From Chamaecrista fasciculata (Eukaryota > Streptophyta > Magnoliopsida > Fabales > Fabaceae): DNA of 64,000 bases. The DNA lies in contig QANZ01021520.1 of NCBI GenBank assembly GCA_003254925.1, positions 124,168 to 188,167 of the forward strand. The letters are read 5' to 3'. Each line of letters opens with the position of its first letter. The first letter of the stretch is position 1. The position numbers and the translations under genes are program-made. Shown here one piece after another: positions 23,474-33,733 of the stretch. Under the pieces are notes generated by a model, which was not told the origin of the DNA, made no database searches, and saw only the letters and a program-made list of their open reading frames with translations.

Positions 23474-26163
23474 ATGGGGGATCACTTTGTATTGCTGGTT
23501 GATCGATTGCTTACAGAATCTACATTAGAAGCTGCACTTGAAAGCAGAAATCGTGCAATGCTGGAGGCTGCATCCTCAGCAGTGAATGAAGCTGCAGAAG
23601 TTGTTATGTCTTCGAAGAAGATGGGTGTTGATGATGTTAAATCTCCCCGAAAAATCGTAGAATGCAGGATATGCCACGACGAGGATGAAGATTCTAATAT
23701 GGAGACACCATGCTCTTGTTGTGGGAGTTTGAAGGTCAGGATATCTTCAAGTTCACAATTTCTTGAGTTTGTTTGTTGAAGCTATAGTGTTGTTGTTCTT
23801 TTCTCTTGATTCCCTGAAATTTATCTTAAAATTGAGAGTAAAGATAATTCCTGAAAATCATGAAATCGGTGCATTTTAGTCATTTTTACCATACAAGTTA
23901 GTTCCTATAAAATAGGCTTAACGGATCAAACTATATAGTCTCCACAATTTTTAAGGACTAAATTGTGTAACTTAGACTTCAGGCTTGTGTATTTTCCATG
24001 AACCAAGTTGTATGTTTAATCTAAAATTAATGAACTAACAAGTAAATGGTGATGGATCGCTTACTTATTTTATGGCATTTGTGCTTTTGTAGTGTCTGTT
24101 GCCAGATTTTTTTGACATATTTGCTGTCATCTGATTAATTGTTATTATCCACTGCAATGTTTCTTTTGATTGCTGATTCACTCTTATGGTTAGCTCCATT
24201 AATGCCTTTAATGCCAAGTGAAACTGCTTCCACTAAAGATCATTTAAAGATTTTGGTGGAATCCAGGGAATATTGTCTGGCTAGTTAATTTGTCATTATG
24301 ATGATGCTGTCTCCATTTTATTTCTTATGCAATAGGGAAGTGCACTTATTGGGTGAGATTAATTAGATGTTTGTGAGATTCTTAGGTAGAACTGGTTGTG
24401 TTTACTTTGAGAGATAAACCACACCATCCATAACAGACACATAAGTACGCGAGAGATATTATGATTGGTTTTGGTCTATCAATTTTTCATTTCCTGGAAG
24501 CTTTTGTCTTCAATTCTTTTTGAAGATAGTTCTGGAACTATTACTTGTTGTATGTTCTTTACTTAAAATATTCTGAAACTAACAACACACACACACACAC
24601 ACACACGATATCCTTTGGCTGTTAGTCTGGTGTGCTATAATTAGGTAAATTCTCTATTTGACAGAGCTAGTGGAATTTAATTTAGTATATTACATTTCAT
24701 GCATTAGATCAATCAAGGCCACTAATAATGTATTAAAGTGTGAGATTAGAAATAAGAGATTGTGAGCGCTAGTCTGCATGTTTATGTTAGCTTAAGCATT
24801 GTTATTAATTCTGCTAGTTCTAAATGGCTTCATCTTTCTATTTCTTACGATTTTCATTTATGTATGGCACATGAATAAACTGTTCTAGCTTTTCAGTTGC
24901 ACATATTCTTAATTTATTTTTTTTACTGAATTCAACTGATGTTAAACCTATCATTAGGAGAAAGTGTTAATGTGGTTAGATATTAAAAGCTCTTTGGTTC
25001 TTACGATTATCAATTTGCTGATATCTTGATCATCTTTGTTTTATTTCCCTCTTATATTGATTGCTTCAACCTTCTAGCTTTCTGCATTTAAGTTAGTGAT
25101 TGAATTTTGCAGTATGCACACCGCAGATGTATACAAAGGTGGTGTAATGAGAAGGGTGACACCACCTGTGAGATATGCCACCAGGTAAATAAACATTTTA
25201 CCAGAATACGGCACTAACATACTTTCCACTTTGTTCCATTAAAAAATAATCCAAGGAAGCAACATCTGGATTAAAAATCAATTTTTGGGTTTCAGCAATT
25301 TAAACCTGGTTATACAGCTCCACCTCCACTGTTTCAATTCGGACGCATTCCAATGAGTTTCAGGTACTTCTGAATAACATACCCAGTTTATTGGTAAACC
25401 ATTTTCTCATTTTAATCCACTTCTTTAATATGCTCCTATGTTGTATATGTCAGGGGAAATTGGGAAATCTCCAGAAGAGACTTGAACAGTGCTCATTTGG
25501 TTAGCATGGTTTCCACTGACCAGAATCTAATAAACTCTAACTATGATCAGTATTCTGCTTCAACTGGTGGTGGTTTCCTATGCTGTCGGTCAATCGCTCT
25601 CATTGTAATCTCTCTCTCTCTCTCTCTGACTTTGCATATATCCTTAGACCCGGATACGGCAACTGACTATGGCTTTTTCGGATCTTTGTTGTTCATGTGT
25701 AGTTCATGGTTCTATTGATTTTAAGACATGCTCTTCCCCTCCTTATCAGTGGAAACAGGGACTATTCCTTCCCACTCTTCATGGTATGCCTAATTCAACC
25801 TAGTAAGCACATCAGTATCCTCCTATTTCCCAAAACTTTATCATTCACTTTCATTTGAATTCGGACAGTTGCTACTATTCCGAACCGCTGGAATTGTTCT
25901 GCCTATATACTTTATGGTGAAAGCAGTGACAACTATTCAGCGGCATCGACGCCAACAACGGGTATGTATGACCTTGTATCTCTTTCCCATGTCCAAGAAA
26001 ATACTTGATTACTTACAGCAAAGTTTCTTGTGTGTTGTGTGCCTTGCCTGCTGATAACTTTTAGGAGTCTCCTCCTCCTAATGCCTTTGTCAATCTATCC
26101 GATGACTACGAGAGCCAGCCCGTCGCTTTACCATCGCAGCTTCACGTCATTCGTGTTCAGTGA
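23474..26163 (+). CDS. RING-CH (RINGv) membrane E3 ubiquitin ligase, DUF3675 type
   Basis: Seven coding exons join in frame: 23474-23734, 25113-25184, 25296-25363, 25454-25604, 25703-25783, 25869-25961 and 26065-26163, giving 274 aa. The RING-CH zinc finger fits C4HC3: Cys64, Cys67, Cys80, Cys82, His90, Cys93, Cys106 and Cys109, with Trp97 in place. After it comes a conserved [18 protein letters not shown] segment. Two hydrophobic stretches (about 185-199 and 212-231) are likely membrane helices, and the tail ends [16 protein letters not shown]. Plant proteins of this layout are MARCH-like ligases that transfer ubiquitin to membrane proteins; the substrate is unknown. The ATG at 23474 is chosen because [13 protein letters not shown] opens many family members. 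The zinc finger is split by a 1.4 kb intron that carries a foldback-like patch (about 23860-24015) and an (AC)n run. Confidence 0.9.
24584..24606 (+). repeat. (AC)n microsatellite in RINGv intron
   Basis: An uninterrupted AC run in the intron after coding exon 1. Confidence 0.85.
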
Positions 26164-26499
26164 AACCCGGTGTACATACAACAAGAAGTTGAAGTTAGAG
26201 TAGCGTGTGAAAATTTGCTGTTCAATTGAGATTTCAGCAGTCTCTCTTTTGATATTGATATTTATGATGAAAACTTAGATGAAGACACAGCTTCCTTGAG
26301 AACCTTAATTGGCTGCAACCACTTTTGTTGCTGCTTATGATTTGGAGTTCTGCAGAGTCAGGCTGTACATAGAGAGATTTTTATATAGAGAAAATACAGG
26401 GGCAGTAGATACCAGATATGGAAAAAAAAGACGTGTATATAATGTAATCAAAATCTGAGCCTTTGTGATCTTGATTGATTTCACTTTTTAATTTTTACG

Positions 26500-27127
26500 T
26501 AAAAGTACTAATTTCGTCCCTAAACTTTACATCAATTGTCAATTTCGTTACTAATTCTTTTTTGCTGTCAATTTCATTTCCGATGTTTCACATTTTAGTC
26601 AATTTTATTTTTTTCTCTTATTTTAACCAAATATTACTGACAAAATCTACGCGGCTAATGATATATAATGTAAAATTGATAGAAAAAGAAACTCAAATCC
26701 TAACTCAGATTGAAAAAACATAATACAGTTTGTCGTTAATTTATTAAAAGCAAAAGTACTGTCGATACCCTTTTCACTTACAATTCCAATGTTTTCTTTT
26801 GTCAATTATATCCTCAATGTTTCACTTTCTAGTAAATTATACCCCTAATGTTTTACATTTTTGATCAATTATACCCCAAATGTTGGGGTATAATTGACTC
26901 AAATATGAAACATTGGAGGTATAATTGAAAAACAAACATTAGGGTATAATTGAAAATGACCTCAAATGTTAGGGGTACTAACAGTACTTTTTCTTATTAA
27001 AAGAAATTAGTCAAAGGATAAAATTGACTAAAATGTAAACCATTTGGGATGAAATTGATAACAAAAAAATATTAGAGACGAAATTGACAAGTTGGTGTAA
27101 AATTTGGGACAAATTTAATACTTTTGC
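26500..27127. mobile_element. Foldback element, family B, interrupted by a nested element
   Basis: The ends 'aaaagtactaatttcgtccc' and 'gggac...taatacttttgcc' are inverted copies, with 'tcaatttcgt' modules on the left and 'acgaaattgac' on the right. The sequence runs parallel to the uninterrupted copy at 9845-10178, which shows where the nested element entered. It lies about 340 bases after the RINGv stop codon, so it may be in or near the transcript end. Confidence 0.8.
26751..26993. mobile_element. Small foldback element, family C, nested, with target duplication
   Basis: A near-palindrome of about 243 bp with ends 'caaaagtactgt' and 'acagtacttttt', flanked by 'ttattaaaag' on both sides (26741-26750 and 26994-27003). 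A 9-10 bp target duplication fits Mutator-type insertion. The arms share 'aattatacccc' modules with the larger family C element at 19424-20493. Confidence 0.8.
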
Positions 27128-27734
27128 CTTTTAATTTTTATTTTCTGCTGGCTTCATGTACTGCTTTCTTTTTCATGCTATTTGCACCAGCCACTACTAA
27201 GTTTAAAGCCATAAAAACTGTCCTTATAGCTGATACATGGTCCAGGGTTCAAAATCGACCAGACTCAAAAGTAATTTTTCAATGAAAATAAATTGTAATT
27301 TTTTTAAAAAATAAACCACAAGATGTTGACGTGTAAAATGTATTTATTTATCATTTTGTAACTGAAAAAACTGATAACAAAAACATAGAAACTAAAGAAA
27401 ATTTGCGATTTAATCTTTGAATTTGTATTGAATAAACAAATTTGAATAATTGAAATATACAACTTAATTTTTAAAATATCACAGGTGTCACTTAAAATAT
27501 TTTGTTTGTTAATTTCCTAAAACATAAAAATAATTTTAAAGTAAAAATTATCATCTTGAAGTTAAAGACTCAATCTTTTAAAGATAGACCTTTAGGATAA
27601 CTATCATAACAAACCTACGCATAATATTAATTTCGTTATAGATATTAAATCTAGGTGAATAAAAATAAAATAAATTCTCGTGTGAATATATATATCTTTC
27701 TAGAGCAACTAATTTTCCATGTACACTTAGAACC

Positions 27735-28268
27735 AAGGTCTCATTTTGGTCCTTAATATTTGTTCAAAGTTCCGTTTTTGTCCTTTAAGTTTTTTTCGTT
27801 CGATTTTGGTCCCTCATATTTGCTATAAGTTCCGTTTTGGCCGCTCAAGTTCTTTTGTCTTGTTTTAGTCCCTCAAGTTTCTAAAAAGTTCCACCGTTAA
27901 TTCTTGACTCTTTTATATTCACTTTTTCTGTTAAAAGAAAAAGAGGAAAAACTAACTTTCATCTCCTAACAATTTTGCTTTTTTACAAATGGGAAAGACC
28001 TTAATGCAAAAGAACAAAATTGTTGGGAGATGAAAGTTAGTTTTTTTTTGTTTTCCTTTTTTTAACGCAAAAAGTGGATTGAAAAGAGTCAAGGAAACGA
28101 TGGAACTTTTTGGTAACTTGAGGGACTAAAACGGACAAAAAAAAAAAACTTTCGGGACCGAAACAGAACCTTGAGCAAACATGAGGAACCAAAACGAAAC
28201 GAAAAAAATTTGAGGGACCAAAACAGAACTTTGAGCAAACATGAGGGACCAAAATAGGACTTTGACCT
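27735..28268. mobile_element. Foldback element, family E
   Basis: It begins 'aaggtctcattttggtcc' and ends 'ggaccaaaataggactttgacctt'. The arms carry repeated 'tttggtccctcatattt' and 'aagttccgttttggcc' modules and their inverted copies, and the centre has 'aactttcatctcc' opposite 'ggagatgaaagtt'. A partial relative lies at 49985-50110. Confidence 0.75.
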
Positions 28269-28612
28269 TCTTATAATTAGCAGAATTATTGTTTAAGTGC
28301 CTTAACCCTTGTTTTTCAGAAACAAAACGAGGATTTCAGGTAAGTCCTCTAACTCCCTCCAAATTATTATTTGTGTTCGAACTACGCGGACTTTAATCTC
28401 TGACAAATGGTACGTAAGCTTTAGGTTCCAATACCTTAGTCAAGTCCAAATTAAAATTAGATTTTCTAATTAAGCCTTATCCACCAATTTTCGAAAATTA
28501 TTTTATTAATTTTTTCAAGTTGTTTTTATATAAAATATGGTGGCAACTCATTTTCATAGTCATTAAAGACATTTTCTCCAATCTCAGACATGACAACTGA
28601 AAAACAAAAAAA
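28269..28612. other. Intergenic DNA
   Basis: No coding or repeat structure recognised. Confidence 0.4.
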
Positions 28613-28985
28613 AAATCAATAAAAAATCTTCTCATTCTAAGGGAAAAGAAAAATTCAACATTCAATGTAATAACGCAAAACTAACACGATAAACCAAGAA
28701 AAAAAGGAAACTTAGCTATATTTTTTATTTTTTGGTAAGAAAAGAAATATATTAGAGATAGAAAAAAAAAACAAAGGAATACAAGGAGAACAACTGGACA
28801 AGTAATCTTCTCCAATAGGAAACATAACAAATGAAAGGAAAAAGAAGATGATACATCAATAATGTCTTTGAATCTCTTTGGATGCCTAAACAACCTGTTA
28901 GAAGAAACCCATAATGAAATAAAAAATTTGAATGACTGAAAAATTAGTAAGATTGTTACTCTTGTCTCTAACTCATAGAACCTAT
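28613..28985 (-). mobile_element. L1-type LINE 3' end fragment
   Basis: On the minus strand a frame reads VTILLIFQSFKFFISLWVSS, which matches the usual C-terminal end of plant LINE ORF2 (…VxFLxSLWxSS). The whole stretch, including about 90 bases beyond the coding end, is a diverged copy of 34780-35110 in QSOX intron 8. Confidence 0.65.
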
Positions 28986-28989
28986 ACAT

Positions 28990-30588
28990 TTTAGTCTTTT
29001 ATCCCTACAAGTTAGTCCACATAAAGTAGGCTTAAGAGAGTTCACTTAACTGTATTGACTCCATGACTTTCAAAGACTAAGTATATAAATTAGACTTTAA
29101 GGGATTGAGTAGTAGTCAACTTGTAAATCTTAAAGAGATCCAATTGTATATATGTGTGACTTTCGATTTTTAATCATCCTCTTCTAGATTGAATTCAAGT
29201 TATTTGAAAAACTCAAACTTTCCTCTGGTTGGATTCATTGTCTGAAAACATAACATTGAATATCATATATACATAGAGCCTATAGGTCGTTCTAAATCTA
29301 AAGCCAAGAAAGAGAAGGCATCAAACAAATGCCTAAAACACAACTTTAGGTGAACCACCAAAGTTTTACAAGAACAAAATCAAGGTAGGAAACAAAACTT
29401 CATGAACTCTCAAAACGTCACTTTGGGAAACTTGGGTACACATTGACACCAAACCACTATTGAAACATGATTGTGTCTCTCTCAAACCAAAAGCCTTAAG
29501 ACCTTTTATCTCAATCTCTAGACTCAAAAGAAAATAGAAATGCCAAGCAACCAACCTAAAAACCTGAAGTAGTTAGATTTAATTCTCTCCCTCTTTTCTC
29601 TGTTTCGTTTTGTTCAAAGAAATCTCATTCTAATTGGTAATATTGTTAGTGCAAAGAAATCTCCTACAAGAAACTAGAAAAAGTTACAAAGCAGTTTATT
29701 TCAATCACCAAAGTTTTCAAATATATATATGATGAAGAAATAATGAGAACAATAGATAACATACATTAAATATTAAATGTCCAGTATAAGATCGATAGAA
29801 ATAAATAGGTGAAAAATTGAAAATGACAGAAACAAAAGGAAAAGTTGTAGTTACAGTTCTTCTATTATACTGTACGTGTACGATGACATTTTGATGGCTA
29901 GATGGAGAAAGAAAAAAATAGGTGCATAAAAAGATAATTAAAAGATTATTCAAAATAATTTATATAATTAAAAAATCTTCAAAATAATTTAAAAAGATAA
30001 TTCAAGATGATTAAGACAATCGAAATAGAATTAAAATATGTTCACAAAACATTAAAAGATAATTTATGCAATTAAAAGAAAAACTAGAGGCATTTGAGTG
30101 CCTTAACGTACACAAAAATATTCTTATAAAGTTTAATATGATTTTATATTAAAAATTATATAAAATGGTATTAATAATTTAATTTAAAACTTATTTTAAT
30201 TATATAAAACATTAATTGAAAAAAAAGCCAGCTATATTTGTATGAGTGAGAATTGATCATGGCCTCATGAGTCATCGCTGTATTGTTGAAAAATTGTGGC
30301 AACGTGGGTTGGGGTGATATTTTTATTTTTTATATATTTATTTGTAATATATTGAGTAAATATTATTTTACACTATAATTTTAAAAGACCAATTACCAGA
30401 AAACTCCTTAGACATATATAATAGTATAGATATTCAAGACAATTAAAAGATATTAAGATAATTGAAAATGATAATTTAACATAATTAAAATATAATTAAA
30501 GAATATTCAAATAACTTGAAATATATTTAAGATAGTTCACATATTCAAAGATAATAAACATATTCAGGATAGTTTAAAATTCAAAATT
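28990..30588. other. AT-rich intergenic DNA
   Basis: A short 'ctacaagttagtcc' inverted patch at about 29005-29160 resembles one in the RINGv intron. Otherwise there are only A/T-rich runs; no gene recognised. Confidence 0.4.
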
Positions 30589-30924
30589 TAAACCCTAATC
30601 TCATCTTCCTCTCTATAAATAGACACTCTCTAAATCAATCCTCTCCAAGAATTCATCATTCGATCATTCTCCCACATAAGAAATTCACAATCCATCCGTC
30701 ACTATCATATTTTTATATCGATTCATTTGTCATCCACACGAGATAAAAGTATTATTTATCTATTTAATTCTTTAGTGTTTCTTCTTCTCTTCCTCATTCT
30801 TATTCTTCTTCACTCTCTCTTTTATTTTAGCATCTCGTGTTGCTTTAGTTAGTTCTTGTTTTTAGCATATAAGAGGGCCTGGGTTCAAATTATGTGGGAG
30901 CTAATTTTTTTTTTTTTTTTTTTT
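30589..30924 (+). promoter_or_regulatory. Orphan TATA box and CT-rich leader beside the gap
   Basis: TATAAATA at 30614-30621 in 'cctctctataaatagac' is followed by a CT-rich, ATG-poor leader, as in a Pol II promoter or an LTR. About 230 bases later 'gggcctgggttcaaattatg' resembles a Pol III B box, followed by a T run into the gap. It is probably part of a retroelement broken by the gap. Confidence 0.35.
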
Positions 30925-31299
30925 NNNNNNNNNNNNNNNNNNNNNNNNNNNNNNNNNNNNNNNNNNNNNNNNNNNNNNNNNNNNNNNNNNNNNNNNNNNN
31001 NNNNNNNNNNNNNNNNNNNNNNNNNNNNNNNNNNNNNNNNNNNNNNNNNNNNNNNNNNNNNNNNNNNNNNNNNNNNNNNNNNNNNNNNNNNNNNNNNNNN
31101 NNNNNNNNNNNNNNNNNNNNNNNNNNNNNNNNNNNNNNNNNNNNNNNNNNNNNNNNNNNNNNNNNNNNNNNNNNNNNNNNNNNNNNNNNNNNNNNNNNNN
31201 NNNNNNNNNNNNNNNNNNNNNNNNNNNNNNNNNNNNNNNNNNNNNNNNNNNNNNNNNNNNNNNNNNNNNNNNNNNNNNNNNNNNNNNNNNNNNNNNNNN
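30925..31299. other. Assembly gap of 375 Ns
   Basis: A run of N. It begins after a poly-T stretch and ends inside the left arm of a foldback element, a structure that is hard to sequence and assemble. Confidence 1.
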
Positions 31300-31606
31300 C
31301 TTTGGAGTTATTTTGTAATTTTAACCATAATAAATTTTACAAAAATTACATATTGACCCCAAAAAAATTTTAAATTTTTCATTTTAGTCCCTATATAATA
31401 TGTATCTAGGGACCTATTTGTAATTTTTTGAAAATTTTTTGGGGTCAATATGTAATTTTTGCAAAATTTGTTATGGTTAAAATTACAAAATAACTCCAAA
31501 GGGTACCAAAGTGTTAATGGAGAATACCACAGGGTACCAAAGTGTCAAGTTTCAAACCACAGTGTACCAAAGTGAAATAGGATCAAACCATAGGGTACCA
31601 AAGTGT
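31300..31606. mobile_element. Foldback element, family F, left end in the gap
   Basis: It is nearly the same as part of the complete copy at 36522-36951: 'ggagttattttgtaat', 'gggtaccaaagtg' repeats, and right end 'aatttaccc'. The left outer arm is hidden by the Ns. It abuts the hAT-type remnant that follows and probably inserted into it. Confidence 0.75.
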
Positions 31607-31921
31607 AATTTACCCAATATTTTATTATATTTTTTTATACATTTTTTATTATATTTTAAATTATTTTATTTTAATTCACGGGTATTGGTTATCGGATATC
31701 GAATATATCTGATATTTGAATTAGGATATCCTATCCTATATCCATTATTTTCGGGTATTTTGGATATTTAGGGTATCCGTCAGATACTGAATATCGGATA
31801 AGGTACGGGTACAGATACTAAATTATCCTAAATAGATAAGTTACAAATATTGGATAGGATGAACGGATACGGATACGGATAGTGACAAAATGACCAGATA
31901 CCCTACCCGTTGCCATCCCTA
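31607..31921. mobile_element. hAT-type element remnant with GGATAC repeats
   Basis: It carries 'ggtatccgtcagatac' and runs of 'ggatac' and ends 'ttgccatcccta', like the complete element at 37526-38142. The left terminus is missing or lost in the gap. Confidence 0.65.
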
Positions 31922-33308
31922 TTCCTCCCTCACCTAGCTAGCAAGCAATGTCTCGTTCCTTATTTCCAAAACAAGAAGAAAAAAAAAAAAGCTAAATAAC
32001 CCCAAGTCTATTTCAAGAGAAAGTAAGAAACATAAATACTGAAGAACAACAACTGAAAATTCTTCCAGCAATTCCCAATGATCCAATCAAGGCATCAAAC
32101 AATAATGACAAGACAAACTTCTGCCTTATTAGGGAACACCGTTTCACCACCTTTGGTCAAATTAGAAAGATACATGACAATTATGGCAACTCGATGTCCA
32201 CTCCGAGCAACATTAACTTTATCCACAAAGTAATCATAATGTGGGTTGTATTTTTACCCATGCTCATACCAATGAGCATAGGTTTTATCATAATTTGAAT
32301 AATTAAAATATATAACTTATTCTTTAAAATATCATATATAATTGTTAATAATTTAGTCGTTTAATCAAATTGATGAAAAAAAATACAAATTTAGATATCA
32401 AAATGTATAAATTTAATACAACTTTGAAGGACGAAAAAAAATATAAAATTAGTTCAAATTCATAGATCGAATTGTCATAGAGAATTAAGTCGTTGACAAT
32501 TAAAATATTTTAAGGATTAAATCGTATATTTTGATTATTTACGAACTGATACATTGGTTTTATGTAAATATAAAGACCAAATAATTAATTATGTCTAAAA
32601 ACTATATTTAAGCAATTGTTTGACTTGGAATCCTGTGATGAGATATTATGCTTTTTATCCTACACTTGATTGAAGAAAAGTGATGTTAAAGCTCCTATTG
32701 TACTTGAAAGGTTTCGGGCGTACCTGGATGTCGGATCCAAATACCCACGCGAAGACCCGGTCACAAACTCGAACTCGGATCCCCGTACGAACGGTCTACA
32801 CCGCAAAAGCACACTGACTGGGAGAGACACCAGAGATAGATCAAAAATGAGAGCCACAACCGTAACTCTCTGAAAAACCAATTTACACACCAAAATGAGA
32901 CCCCATTATCTCACGCATACATCCACGTTTTGGAGGCTATTTTTTCCTTTCTGAAAAACTGCCTTCCTCCTCTCTAAACGTGTGTGTGTGTGTTTTGTTT
33001 TTAATTAATATTAAAAACAATATTAGTGAAATTTAATTAGAGAAAAAATATCTATTCATAATTATTCAAAATAACTATGATAGATACTCCCCATAAATCT
33101 CAACTTCTCATAATCATTATCTATTAATTAATTAATTAATTAATTAATTAATAAGCTCAATCAATAATAATAATAATTATTATTATTTGATCACCTTAGA
33201 CTAGGTCCAATCCACCAAGGGTGGACCCATATCCAACAGTACTTGATTAGGATTAGGATAAATATGTAGATATAGAAGAAATGTGAAAATTATGATAGAA
33301 TATATTTA
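31922..33308. other. Intergenic DNA with a GC-richer island
   Basis: Positions 32690-32960 are markedly GC-richer (for example 'cacgcgaagacccggtcac' and 'aacggtctacaccgc'). They hold short open frames on both strands without recognised motifs. From about 32340 to 32595 there is one arm of a family D foldback. A TTAA-rich run lies at 33122-33152. Confidence 0.4.
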
Positions 33309-33592
33309 ATTCAACAAGTAAGCCTACACTTTAGTCACTAAATTATATGGACACAGTCGACTTAGTTCCTAATTTCTTGAAATGTTTGGTTCAGTCCTTG
33401 AAAATTTATGACTTGTTACACGCTAGTCCCTCCGAAACACACTAACGGTGTACAACTTAATCTCTAGGGAGACTACATTGCAACGAGTCATGAATTTTCA
33501 ACAATCAAATCAAACATTTGAAAAATTCAGGGATCAAAATAACAACGCCCACATAATTCAAGGACTAGATCGATAGTTTACTCTAAAATTAA
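33309..33592. repeat. Foldback element just beyond the QSOX 3' end
   Basis: 'ttagtcactaaattatatgg' on the left pairs with 'cataattcaaggactag' on the right, and 'tgaaatgtttggttcagtcc' with 'caaacatttgaaaaattc'. The centre has 'cgctagtccctccg' opposite 'ctctagggag'. Confidence 0.65.
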
Positions 33593-33733
33593 TTAATAAA
33601 AAGTTTCTAGTCTTAGATGGATGGTTCACAAGTTGAACCATTTGAGCCAGTCTGAGCATTATTATAATCTTTCCCTCTTTTCTAATTCTTCTGGTTAGTT
33701 AAAACTCAAAAGAGTTCATTACCCTCCTAATTA

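Noticed and set aside
30856-31373. Open frames of 159-166 aa spanning the gap
   Set aside because: They exist only because Ns are read as unknown residues.
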